From contig JANAVB010016199.1 in NCBI GenBank assembly GCA_029216955.1, forward strand, positions 11,639,714 to 11,703,713: a DNA stretch of 64,000 bases. Direction: 5' to 3'. The stretch comes from Iris pallida (lineage: Eukaryota; Streptophyta; Magnoliopsida; Asparagales; Iridaceae). Of the stretch, positions 33,742 to 45,261 are shown one piece after another. The number at the start of each line of letters is the position of its first letter. The stretch's first letter is position 1. The notes under the pieces are model-generated. The model was not told where the DNA came from, did not search any database, and saw only the letters and a list, made by a program, of their open reading frames with translations. Position numbers and translations under genes: made by a program.

Positions 33742-35006
33742 GGAAAAAACCCTTCTTTTTATTAAACAAGACACAAGGCTCAAAATCCCGAAGCCTAGCC
33801 ACGTATACAAGGCGCTAAAAACCAAGCCTATACAAGTATACCACCAAAAAGGAAAGAAGGGGGCAAAAAAGGCGCAACCAATAAGAGCTAGGGAGGGTCG
33901 AAGACCAAAAGGCTGGCAGACTGTGGGGGCATCGAGAGCTCCGTTTACGACATTGGCGGAAGACTTCCCGAATGAGCTGCTCCGCTGAATATTGGTGGCC
34001 TTCGTATCTCGCCTTGTTGCGATTTTTCCAGATCACCCACGAGGCGGCCGCTGCGACGATCTGGTGGCCATGGGAAGCGGAGCCCCAAACGGTCACCAGA
34101 TCGTGGAAGCGTCCCCCGGCCGACACTATGTTGTAGCACTGATTAAGGGTCCTCCAAGTATTTCATGGCAGGGTCCCTTGACAAAAGATGTGGTCAATGG
34201 TCTCCATCTGACGATTTGGGCAGCAATTGCAGGCTGACGCAAGGCTAATCCCAATGGTGTTGAGGATATCGTCTGTGGGCAGTTTCTTCCTAATGACTCT
34301 CCACATGAGGATTGACCACTTCTTGGGGATGCAGGTCTGCCAATATTGCGCGATGGGAATGTGCGGCTGTCCGATCCCTTGGACAGCGATCCTCGTCGAT
34401 CTCACCGAGAACGCCCCGGATGCTTCGGGCGTCCACCTAAGCTCATCGACGTCGTTACCGAGATTAGTTCCGTTCGGGCGGATGCTGTCTATCGCTTCTT
34501 GACCGGCCCATTCACGAATTTTATCCCAGTTCCAGTCGTTAGTATAGCGATTCCACAAGTCTTTGATTCTGCTATCTCTCGGGGTCTCCGTGAGATTCGG
34601 GATTAAGCTGTCACCGGTCCATCGCTCTTGGAATGGGTTAGACTCACCTGTACCCAGTTGAAGACGCATCGCTGGCTCGGCGAGATCGCGGCCGATAAGG
34701 ATACGGCGCCAAGCTGCTGAGGATCTGCTGTTGGATATGGCTACGGATGGGTGGATGTGTTTGAAGTACCTTGCCTTCATAAACCTGGTCCATAAGTTCT
34801 GGCTCGTGCGGAGCTTCCACCACAATTTCATAGAGAAAGACTTGACGATGTGGGTTAGTTTGGTAAAACCTAATCCCCCTCCCTCGGTGGGCTGAGCCAT
34901 GGTGTCCCAGCTAGCCCAGTGATGCTTGTCAAGACCGTTGCAATGTCCCCAAAAGAAGTTACAGAAGATCATTTTGATCGATTCAAGAACCTTCTTGGGC
35001 GGGGAA
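33742..35006 (-). mobile_element. T7: LINE, 3' half
   Basis: Continuation of the LINE at 61500-63890; T8 was inserted between them. The reading frame carries across the junction once T8 and one copy of GGGAA are removed (AACS, then PPKKVLESIKM). The 3' end has AATAAA then GGGTTTTTTCC before a TA repeat, with no poly(A) visible. So either the tail is the TA repeat or the element entered one. Confidence 0.9.
33815..35006 (-). pseudogene. LINE ORF2 C-terminal region with zf-RVT domain
   Basis: 34163-35006 reads as the post-RT region of plant L1-type LINEs, beginning FCNFFWG and the conserved WASWDTMAQPTEGGGLGF block. It leads to a zf-RVT zinc-binding segment (KKWSILMWRVIRKKLPT and CNCCPNRQMETIDHIF). 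A stop after that region near 34163 splits it from the final stretch (33815-34126), which has ASWVIWKNRNKARYEG. No RNase H domain is seen at the C-terminus. Confidence 0.85.
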
Positions 35007-35450
35007 TGTCACTACCACCTTTCTAGCTTGGGGGTATTTTGGTCATTTTTCAAATTTTGGGAAATTTTGGAATTATTATGTATTATTATGATTTATTCGA
35101 ATTAATATAATTTTTGGTGATTTTTGGTGATTTTTTAGGATAATTGATTTGGACCTATAGTTGACTTTGACTTGTGTTGACTAGAAGACTAACCTAGTAA
35201 CTAATCTAGGTTATGGCCACTTAGTTAGGTTAAGTAACCTTGGTTTGACCTAATTTAATGAGGTTTAAGTCATTGGAACTAGTTAGGAGTGATTTGGAGT
35301 TGTTTAGGCTAATATGGTTTAAAACTTCATAAGTCATGACTTATGGTTCTAACCATTTAATAAACAACTTGGCCATAGCCTTTGTGACTTGGCCCAAAGC
35401 CCAAATTAGCAACCCAAACTTTTTGTCCAGCCAACCTAGGGATTTTCCCA

Positions 35451-35458
35451 CTATAAAA
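35451..35458 (+). promoter_or_regulatory. T8 LTR TATA box
   Basis: CTATAAAA in CCCACTATAAAACCCC, about 65 bp before a good splice donor. It is unchanged in the 3' LTR (58673-58680). Confidence 0.6.
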
Positions 35459-35514
35459 CCCCTCCTAATTTCTAGGGCTAGCCTCCTTTCCATAGGAATC
35501 CATTTCAAGAAGAA

Positions 35515-35524
35515 AGAGGTGAGC
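35515..35524 (+). promoter_or_regulatory. Putative 5' splice site in the T8 LTR
   Basis: AGAG/GTGAGC, close to the plant donor consensus, sits where the leader transcript would begin. Paired acceptors could be the one at 37789-37790 or the one at 38499-38500 before gag. Confidence 0.4.
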
Positions 35525-37790
35525 TCCCATCTTTAGAAATTCATAATAAATCCATTTTAGGTCCTTTTTCCCTCAAACTAGTTGCATTAGATCCTAATAT
35601 CAATATTCTTGCTGTTGGTATTGATTGTTTGCAGGGAAACAACAATTTGTGAGATTTGGGTGGTTGTGGAAATTATTCCATTTGGGGATTTTTCACCCAT
35701 TGTTCATCAATAGGTAATTTTCCCATTTCTCCATGGATTTTCATTTTGTCTTCACCAATAGGAAGCCCTAAGGGTCCCCCTAAGGTCTGGATAGGATTCG
35801 TGTCGAGTATCAGTGGTTTCATGTCCGTTCTGGACACGTTTCAGAAGCTAGGACAGACTGTTTGTCGAAATGCCTCAAAGGGCATGTCGATCGAGTTTGT
35901 CCAATGTTTCTGAATAGGAAATAGGGATTTGATTTTGCTTACTGTTTCCTGTTATTGTGTCTTGGTTTTCGTATCATGGTGTGTCGATTTTGTGGTGTGG
36001 ACACGCACGTACACACGCTCGTGCACGTGCTACAGTGCTCCCCTGCCTATCGGGGTCTGTAGCGGACACGACACGACACGTTTTGGGCTGAAACTTTGGT
36101 GGCACTTGGGATTCGTGACTGACATGTCACAGACCAATTTTTAGCTCGACTTATCGAGCGGTTTGAGAGAAATCTCAACCGCACCGATTTTCCAGTGCAC
36201 TGCACAGTGTGGTTTATTGCCACTGATACGGGTCTCGTGTCCGACCCTGACACGTCGTGGACACAGGCCAGTTGGCCCATGAGGTAGCCCTATAGGTGGG
36301 CTACCCCTGTGTATGACCACGAGATCCTCTCGTGTCTTGTGTCGTGCACACGACACAAGTGCACGTGTGCACGAGACAGTGCACTGTGTGGGTCATTTTG
36401 ATGTTCTCTGATCTGGACACGCCGTGTCAGGCCTGGGTGACACGAAATGGATACGTGGGGTTGTGCATGAGGGTTGTTTTCAAATTCCAACCATTAGATT
36501 CATGATTTGTTAGCTTTTCCTATTTGATTCTCATTAAAAACCATGTACTGATACTGTTATTTGAATTTACCTGTCATTCCAGTTTCTAAAGTGATGTTGG
36601 TTAATGATTTTAATCCCTATAATGATGTTAATTATTGAGTTTAGATCCTAATTATGTTTCTCCTATATGTTATCTTGCCATGGTCAAAAGTTGGTATTGA
36701 TTTGATGAGTGTGGACTGTTAAATGGGTAGATGAATTATAATATAAGTTATGAACTGATTTTACTGTGTAGTGTTCTTCAAAACTGGATTAATTTCTAAC
36801 AGTGTTCTCTTGAAATGAAATCTGAGATTAGTTGGGTGAAATCTGGAAACAGTTGGGGACTATCTAGGTAAGTTTTAAATGTAATGTTGCATTGTTGTCC
36901 TAAATCTGAACGTGGGTTTAAACCTAGACTTGGGTTAGGATATGTGTTGTACTGTCATACCATGCCACTATTTTGCACTAGTTAACTCTTTACATTGTTC
37001 TTCCTTATTTTGTCAGCATTCCAAATTCAAGTTTCTATGTTAAACCTGAGATTAGGAAGGAAATGAATTGGTTTCCCTTCTTTTCTTCCTAACTGAGATG
37101 AGTTTCCAGTTTTGTATAACCTGAGGATAGGCCATATCCTTCCTGTCTTCATGATCACATTGACTGCTCTTAAAATGTTGCTGAATCTTTCCTTTCCTGT
37201 TGGTTGTTCCTTCCACTGTTTTGAGCATTCCTGCACACATATTTCACACAGAGCATGCACACACTCACTGTTAAATAACTTGCACTGGTTTTCCAGATTT
37301 GTTCACTATTACTGTTACACACTTCTTTTCTCCTTCACTGTTTGGGTATTTCCTGCATATACATGTGACACTGCTCACCTTATTCACTGTCACATTCCTG
37401 CACACATAATTCACTGGTTCACACACACACCCTGTTGAACACTTGCACTGTTTTCCAGATTTTAGTTGTTGTTACACATTAGCTTACACATGTATGCCTA
37501 TACACACAATTCATGTGTCACACACAAGCACCTCTTTCCCATTCTCTATTCTTTACATATGTAGGCTATGGTTGTATGTAGGCATATACAATGTGTATGT
37601 GTGTAAATTGTATGAGTGCATATATGTCTATATCTATACTTCTATGTTAGCTAATGATGTAGGTTTTACATCTAGCCTAGATATGTGTAATATATTATGT
37701 GATGTTAATCTATGGGTGTAATAGTGAGGTTGTAGACTTGCTAGGGTATCCTAGAATTAGCTAAGCTATATTGTGATATTGCTAGTATAG

Positions 37791-37892
37791 GCTTGCCTGG
37801 ACACTTACTACGGGGCAGCCTTAGATGACACCTGCGAGCTGGACCCTCAGGAGGACCCAGCTCTAGTTGAGGAGATCACCCCGATTGCCTAG
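37791..37892 (+). CDS. Conserved LTR-borne short reading frame, T8 5' LTR copy
   Basis: Preceded by TATAG at 37786-37790, a possible acceptor. The frame ends TAG 37890-37892 and includes LDDTCELDPQEDPALVE. No ATG is present, as in T2. See the T2 copy (17199-17375) for the substitution pattern. Confidence 0.45.
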   Translation, partial: ACLDTYYGAALDDTCELDPQEDPALVEEITPIA

Positions 37893-38270
37893 ACTAGACT
37901 AGTTAGACTTATCTTACTTTATGCAGTCTTGAGACATGTCTTAGTTAGATTTTATTTGGAGACATGAGTTGTATATATTCTTACATCTGAGACCTTGTAC
38001 TGTTGGATATTGCTGGGATTATCTTAGACTACTGTTATTTCATCTATTTACTTCCTTGAGTTCCATTCCATTTCGTGCTATCTCTTCCTTAGTTGTGATT
38101 GAGTTTTGCTGTTATGTCACCCCCATTCGGGGAGTATAAACTGTTTAGATATATATTGTTAGATGTATGTTGACCTAGGACAGCGCTCTACTGCCGACAC
38201 TGTGGCGTAGGCTGGGCGTTGTTACGTTCTCGTACCCTCACATTGGGTGTGGGTCGTGACACGTTTTTAG

Positions 38271-38288
38271 TGGTGGCCCATGCAGGTC
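38271..38288 (+). other. T8 primer-binding site, tRNA-Ile type
   Basis: TGGTGGCCCATGCAGGTC, 9 nt inside the LTR (spacer CGTTTTTAG). Identical to T2 and T9. Confidence 0.75.
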
Positions 38289-38500
38289 TAGACTAGAAGT
38301 GTAGTGGTACTCGAACTAGAGTATCACTGCAGCCTGCTATAGGATATAGGACATTAATTTTAAGATACTCAATCACTTTAGGAAAATTTCTTTTATTGCC
38401 ATTTAAATCCTTTGTCAGCTGATCCTTTGAATTAAAATTGTCCGCCTTTGTTATTTCGCGTCTTTCTCAGAAATTGATACTCTTGTTTGTCTATCTTCAG
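38289..38500 (+). other. T8 leader with splice acceptor before gag
   Basis: Non-coding. It ends TTTGTCTATCTTCAG at 38500, a strong acceptor, one base before the gag ATG (38502). Confidence 0.5.
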
Positions 38501-38501
38501 G

Positions 38502-39790
38502 ATGGTAGAGACTCGATCGCAGCGTGCCATTCATGAGGATGCTATAGAGGGGACTGCTACCTCTCAGCCAGCACGGCGAGGCCAGGAGACTGCAGCTCTT
38601 GTCACCTCAGCTCATGTTGAGACCTCGGCAGCCGCAGCAGGGGGTATGCATCCACCGACTCGGAGGCAGGACCCGGTCACTCCAGAGGATTCCTTCCAGC
38701 CGCCACCGCCTCCAGGACATGTGGACGCAGCTCAGATGTTCGCGTATTTCCAGCAGTTCATGGACCGACAGCAGGCTCGGCAGGACAGAGGCATGGAGTT
38801 GGCCGTCACGACAGCCACAGCTCGACCAGTGGTGCAGCAGCCGAGGACACCGGGGATCGAGCAGTTTCAGAAGATGAACCCCAGAGACTTTCTGGGGACG
38901 GAGGGGATGTTATATGCCGATGAGTGGATCGAGCATATAGAGGAGATCTTCCGCATGGCCAGGATTCCAGCAGACCTTCAGATCGAGGCCGCAGCTAGCC
39001 GGATGCGAGATCTTGCTCGCACCTGGTATCAGTCAGACCCCAGGGTGGGGGTACCAGGGCAGACTTGGGAGCAGTTCCGGGCTTCTTCGAGAAGAAGTTC
39101 TTCCCAGATTCAGCAGTCAGAGCCTTAGAGTCGCAGTTTGAGAGCTTGGTCCAGGGGAGCCTCTCAGTAGAGGAGTATGCTGGAGAGTTTGGTCGTCTCG
39201 GCAGGTTCGTGGAGGGCTTGAGCGAGACGGCGAAGGTCCAGAGGTTCCGGAAGGGTCTGGTCAAGGAGGTGAAGTCCCTGACCAAGGGCAGCATAGATGC
39301 TACATTTGAGGAGATCTTGACGGAGGCCCTGTTAGCTGAGGATGATCTTGAGCTTAGGCTCAAGAGAGGGAGAGACCCAGTTGGAGGCAGCAGCAGCGGG
39401 GGCCAGGCCAAGAGGCCCCACTTTCAGCATCAGCAGCTGAGGCAGTTTCAGCCGCAGCCGATCCAGCAGAGGCCAGTTCAGCAGCAGCAGCCGAGACAGC
39501 ACCAGCAGGGTCAGAGACAGGGAGCTACTTGTGCCTACTGCAAGAAGCCTGGGCACGTCTTCAATGAGTGCCGGAAGAGGCTAGGCCTGTGCCTATTGTG
39601 TGGTTCAGCAGACCACCAGATGAGGGAGTGCCGCATAGCACGAGCAGCTCCGGGAGGTGGAGCTAGAGCTCCAGTGGGCCAGCAGCGGGGACCATCCCTA
39701 CCGACGCAGCAGCAGAGGTTTGTCCAGCACGAGCAGCAGGCCAGGGGAGGCCAGCAGGGGCGAGCTTTCGCCATGGCAGCTGGAGAGGCA
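38502..39790 (+). pseudogene. T8 gag, one frameshift
   Basis: Starts MVETRSQ at 38502. The Retrotrans_gag core includes DEWIEHIEEIFRMARIP (near 38920). A one-base frameshift near 39078 moves the frame; afterwards the core resumes with [13 protein letters not shown] Gln-rich stretch follows, then two CCHC knuckles, [14 protein letters not shown] and [14 protein letters not shown] (near 39530-39640). It is otherwise open and likely recent. Gag packages the element RNA in the virus-like particle. The frame runs on into protease without a stop, as in other chromoviruses. Confidence 0.9.
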
Positions 39791-42700
39791 GAGGTGACTG
39801 AAGAGCTGATTGCAGGTTCGATTCTTCTCGACTCCAGTCCAGCATTTGCTTTATTTGATTCTGGTGCATCGCATAGCTTCATATCAGTATCTTTTGCGAT
39901 TAGACACGGTATCATAGCTGAATCGTTGCCTAGGACTTACAAGATCACGACCGGGGATGGTATTATCCTCGTGAGTGATGTTTGTAAGGGTCGGAGAGTA
40001 GTTTTGGGAGGCCGTGAGTTGGAGGTGAGCCTGCTCGTAATGCCATTGCCGAACTACGATATAGTACTAGGCATGGATTGGTTGAGCAGACACCACGCCA
40101 GCATTGATTGCAGAGGGAGTAGAGTTCTGTTCAGAGCGCCGGGGGAGCCAGAGTTCGAGTACTCCAGACGTCAGGCAGAGCAGAGCAGCGGAGTCTTCTG
40201 TGGAGTCTCGGTCGAGGAGCAGACGATTCCACACCCCTTGATAGCAGATTATATGGATGTTTTCCTAGAGGAGTTGCCGGGACTGCCCCCAGACAGGGAC
40301 ATAGAGTTCTCGATAGACTTGGTTCCAGGAGCGGAACCCATCTCTCAGCATGTCTATCGGGTGAACAACAGCGAGCTGGTGGAGCTGAAGAAGCAGGTGG
40401 ATGAGCTACAGGACAAGGGCTTCATCCGCTCGAGTTCGTCACCATGGGGTGCACCAGTGTTGTTCGTGCCGAAGAAGGATGGGTCAGTACGCATGTGTAT
40501 TGACTATAGGGCACTCAACAACCTCACGATCAAGAACAAATACCCACTGACGCGGATCGACGATCTATTTGACCAGTTGAGCGAAGCTCGGGTATTTTTC
40601 AAGATTGATCTGAGGTCAGGATATCACCAAGTGAAGGTGAAGAGGGAGGATATTCCCAAGACCGCTTTCAGGACGCGGTATGGACAGTTCGAGTTTTTGG
40701 TTATGCCGTTTGGGCTAACCAATGCACCAGCTGTGTTTATGAACCTTATGAACAAGGTGTTCCACCAGTATCTAGATCAGTTTGTGGTGGTATTTATTGA
40801 CGACATTTTGGTGTATTCCAAGACTGAGGAGGAGCACGAGGAGCATTTGAGGATCGTGCTGGAGACTCTCAGGAAGGAGCAGCTATATGGGAAGCTCTCC
40901 AAGTGTGAGTTCTTCTTGGATCAGGTGGACTTCTTGGGGCATGTGGTGACTGGAGATGGTATCTCAGTTGACCCCAAGAAGATTGTAGCAGTTGAGGCAT
41001 GGGCAGCGCCGACTTCAGTTGCAGAGATCAGGAGCTTCCTGGGGCTGGCAGAGTATTATCGGAGATTCGTGCAGGATTTCTCCCGGATTGCAGAGCCGTT
41101 GACACGGTTGACCCGGAAGGATGCTGAGTATGTTTGGTCAGAGGAGTGTCAGGCAGCTTTTGATGAGTTGAAGAAGCGGCTGACGACAACTCCGATTCTG
41201 ACGTTGCCTTCAGGATCAGATGGTTTCACTATTTATAGTGATGCTTCAGAGAAGGGGCTGGGTTGTGTGTTGCAGCAGCACGGGAAGGTAATTGCCTATG
41301 CTTCCAGACAGTTACGTCCCCATGAGAAGAACTACCCTACCCACGACCTGGAGCTGGCAGCAGTGATTTTTGCTTTGAAGCTGTGGAAGCATTATCTGTA
41401 CGGTGAGAGGGTGGAGATCTTCACAGATCACAAGAGTTTAAAGTATGTGTTCACTCATAGGAGTTGAACATGAGACAACGCAGATGGTTGGAGTTGATGA
41501 AGGACTTCGACATTGTACTGCAGTATCATCCAGGGAAGGCCAACGTGGTTGCCGATGCCTTGAGTAGGTATCCGACAGCCATGTGTTTGACCATGGATCG
41601 GCATTTGCTTGCCGACTTGGAGAGCCTTGGGATTGAGGTGATCGTACGGGAGTGCAGATGCAGCTATGGGGGATGCAGATTCAGTCGGACTTGATAGACA
41701 GGATCAAGGCGGCCCAGTTTGAGGATGTGGCCCTGCAGAGTATCAGAGAGCAGATCGATATAGGAGTGGGGGATGCTGAGTTTACACTTGCAGAGGATGG
41801 TGCCCTGAGACACGATGCCAGGTTATGTGTGCCTAGCGGGGAGCTCAGAGAGCAGATTATGCAGGAGGCCCACAGATCTCAGTACTCTACACACCCGGGT
41901 GCCAACAAGATGTACCGAGATCTGCGGGAACATGTATGGTGGTCAGGAATGAAGCGGGAGGTGGCTCGCTTCGTAGCTAGGTGCTTGGTCTGTCAGCAGG
42001 TCAAGGCTGAGAGGCAGAGGCCCGGTGGATTGTTGCAGCCGCTGCCCATTCCCGAGTGGAAATGGGAGCATATCACGATGGACTTCGTTTCAGGATTGCC
42101 GCGTACTCCAGGAGGAAAAGACGCGATTTGGGTCATCGTTGATAGGTTGACCAAATCGGCCCACTTCTTGCCATTCAAGGTGGGTACGTCTACAGAGAGG
42201 CTGACGGAGATGTATATGCGGCAGATAGCCAGGATCCACGGAGTTTTGGTCAGCATCGTCTCAGATCGGGATAGCCGTTTTACTTTCCATTTCTGGAGGA
42301 GTCTGCAGACCAGCTTGGGCACTCAGCTCAAGTTTAGTACTGCATACCACCCCCAGACGGACGGACAGTCAGAGCGGACTATTCAGACCCTTGAGGATAT
42401 GCTGTGGACGTGTGTCCTGGACTTTGGAGGTTCCTGGGAGGATCATCTTTACTTGGTGGAGTTTGCCTACAACAATAGCTTCCAGGCCAGCATTGAGATG
42501 TCACCTTTCGAGGCTCTGTACGGGCGTAGGTGCCGTACACCCTTATCCTGGGATGATGTTGGTGAGCGAGCTTTACTGGGGCCAGAGGTGGTTGTTGATG
42601 CGGCCGAGAAGGTGAAGCTCATCAGGGACAGACTTCGCGTGGCGCAGGACAGACAACGGCATTGGGCCGATAGCCACCGGAGGCACTTGGAGTTTGAGGT

Positions 42701-43213
42701 ACGGAGTAGAGTAGGATTATATTTAGGTTGTTGTTTGTGATTTTGATCATGTTTATTATTTATATTAATTGAGACCTTGCTTGTGATTAGGTCGGAGACC
42801 AAGTTTTCTTGAGGATATCTCCGACTCGTGGTACGATACGTTTTGGTGGAGGCGGAAAGCTTAGCCCGCACTTCATCGGCCCTTTCGTTATCAGCGGGAG
42901 AGTCGGTGACGTGGCTTACAGGCTAGACTTGCCGCCTGCACTTGTGGGGGTCCACAACGTATTTCATGTATCACAGTTGAGACGGTACGTGGCTGACCCT
43001 AGCCATGTGCTCGATCATTCAGAGATAGAGGTTGGGCCTTCTCTCAGCTATCCAGAGCAGCCAGTAGAGATTCTGGATCGACGGGAGAAGGTTCTGAGGA
43101 ACCAGGTGATACCCTTGGTACGCGTCGCATGGAGGCATCATTCTCCAGGAGAGTCTACCTGGGAGCGGGAGGATGAGATGCGCGAGCGGTACCCCTATCT
43201 TTTTGGACCTTGA
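39790..43213 (+). pseudogene. T8 pol: protease, RT, RNase H, integrase, chromodomain; intron at 42699-42790
   Basis: Protease: FDSGASHSF (near 39860). [12 protein letters not shown] (near 40500) and [13 protein letters not shown] (near 40790). RNase [12 protein letters not shown] (near 41235) and [11 protein letters not shown] (near 41425). A one-base loss near 41461 and a second shift near 41650 break the frame. The integrase has HHCC with CLVC (near 41985), TMDFVSGLP (near 42080), SDRDSRF (near 42265) and GQSERTIQT (near 42370). A 92-bp GT-AG intron with an in-frame stop separates LEFE from VGDQVFLRISP. The chromodomain (near 43070-43200) has VRVAWRHH and ESTWERED. Stop at 43211-43213. Confidence 0.92.
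42699..42790 (+). other. Intron in T8 pol between integrase and chromodomain
   Basis: GTACGG to GATTAG, 92 bp, phase 0, AT-rich, with an in-frame TGA. The exons join into the usual LEF-x-x-GD-x-VFL-x-x-SP sequence that T5 has without a break. Confidence 0.8.
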
Positions 43214-43292
43214 GGTATACTTTTCTATCATTCTCAGCAGTTTAGTTTCGCCTTTAATTTCGAGGACGGAATTATTTTAAGGAGGGTAGATT
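43214..43292 (+). other. T8 3' untranslated end and polypurine tract
   Basis: AATTTCGAGGACGGAATT then AAGGAGGGTAGATT (43279-43292) directly before TGTCACTACC of the 3' LTR. Confidence 0.85.
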
Positions 43293-43471
43293 TGTCACTA
43301 CCACCTTTCTAGCTTGGGGGTATTTTGGACATTTTTCAAATTTAGGGAAATTTTGGAATTATTATGTATTATAATGATTTATTAGAATTAATATGATTTT
43401 TGGTGATTTTTGGTGATTTTTTAGGATAATTGATTTGGGCCTATAGTTGACTTTGACTTGTATTGACTAGA
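43293..43471 (+). repeat. T8 3' LTR, first segment
   Basis: Matches 35007-35185. It ends in CTAGA where T9 is inserted. Confidence 0.92.
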
Positions 43472-45261
43472 TGTCACGCCCCAGTACCGGAATACTGAGA
43501 TGGACTAGGCCAGCTACACCGTATGAGGTATATAAACGTCATACGGCGATCGTGGCTGTCAAGAGACTAGGGGGTGCATGCTACAATCAGGTCTCCTATG
43601 GTCCCACAGAGCATCTATGTCTCAATCAATCAAAACAAGAAGCAGTAAATAATGATCATATGAGACAAAGCAGTAAGGCGTCCCCGACGCTTCATCAGAA
43701 TGATTCATGAGTCTAGCTATACAAAATGATGAGCTAGTTTTGAGAGTCAATAGTACATAACTATAGTCAGCTGCAGTCTGATTTACTTACAATTATGCAA
43801 AGAAAACTAGTGTCCAGAACTGTCGGCTAAACAAGTGCCGGTGGCTAAACGCCAAGTACAAAATAGAAGATATCAGAGCGGTGAAGAAGAAACCCACTCA
43901 TGGTCCCTGGCGCCCATACTCCTGGTGTGCACCATTGTTCGGATGGAAGGCTGGATCCTCTGGAGCTGCTACGAGATCTGGTCAAACAAAACCAGCGGGG
44001 TCAGGCCCCGAATAGCAAGTACCACAAGGGAGCACAAAAAAGTGAGATAAATCCAATGAGTTAAATAAGACCTGATTCATGAGTTATAGGCTTATACCAT
44101 ATCATCGAGACAATACGGCACCCTTACAACCAAACAAGGACAAACGGTGCCAATATCGTGCCGAGATAAGATATATCCTATAACCATGGGCAGGTAAAAG
44201 GGCTTCTGATCGCGACTTCGATCCATAGCCTATCGCAGCACAATAGCCCAACCCAACAACCAAACAAGGACATGGGTTGGACCACGCACCACGATAGTCC
44301 ATGTTCCTCGGTAGCTAACAGAAGAAAACATATCACAAACAAGTCAGCTTACAATCGGCCAATCAATCCTAAGGCTTTCTATGATTTGTCTGGATTATCC
44401 CAGTAATGCAATATATGTAAGAATTCTCAAATCGTATCGCATTCCAGCAGGGCTAGCCAAACCATTATATACAAGCAAGCACGAAATGCACCGGTCCCTC
44501 GAAAGGCCACCGCGCTAGAATAAGCAGTAACGGTTCCAGCTCTCCTATAGGAAGAGCTGGCTCGGCAGTCACAAATCAGATACTGCACTCCACTAGTGCG
44601 GATGACTATACAGTATCCGAGGCAGCCAACCCGACGCGCCAGGACGGGACCCAGGGCGGCTGGTGACTTACGATATCGAGATTCTGTTCCCTCCCAATGC
44701 TGCTACCAATTTAAGTTGCCTAGATTAACCCTATCTCGATATTGCAATTACATGTCGTGGTCACATGGTCATCCTTCTATATGTCGTACCATAGTACGTG
44801 TACCCTAAGTATGAATCCACATCGGCTCAATCTAGATCCATGCTTAGTGTAATGCATCAAACAACAAACAACATACCACGATACTATTACTGACCAATTA
44901 CCATGACTTGCTGGAAGGTACACATGTATTGACATATAATACGAATGATCACTTAGCATGTAGAGTCACACCTCAGTGCACTCATTAAATGGCACCGCAG
45001 TGCATACTAATATTGTATCTCAATACACACTTAGAACATGTACCAGCATGTATACAGGTAATCAGGTCAGGAACATGGTCAAGTCAGAAAGTCACTCGGA
45101 CTCCTCGTGACATAAAAGTCACATATGAATTCAGGTTAAAGTGAGACATGAAGGTCCTTGAAGCCAAGACAAAGATCTACAACTTTCATGTTGGAAGTTA
45201 GGAGAAATTCTGGCCACAATTCAGCCAAATAGGACTTAAAATAGCCAAAACAGCCAAAATA

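Larger units (their letters stand above)
35007..38261 (+). repeat. T8 5' LTR
   Basis: 3255 bp. It has a TATA box (35451-35458), a donor-like GAG/GTGAGC at 35519 and a zone of GTGCAC palindromes (about 36330-36390). Near its 3' end is the conserved short frame (37791-37892). All small ORFs between these are repeated in the 3' LTR and are not evidence of genes. Confidence 0.94.

Noticed and set aside
33740..34502. Plus-strand ORFs over the LINE
   Set aside because: Shadows of the minus-strand zf-RVT region.
37112..37721. Cys/His/Thr-rich ORFs in the T8 LTR, repeated at 60345-60954
   Set aside because: Identical in both LTRs because of duplication; no other sign of coding.
38271..38288. A tRNA gene
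   Set aside because: Only 18 nt complementary to a tRNA 3' end; no full cloverleaf, and it lies in the primer-site position.
43472..43500. T5 and T9 as one family because both LTRs read TGTCACGCCCC on the plus strand
   Set aside because: Only the terminal bases agree; LTR bodies, primer sites and gag differ.
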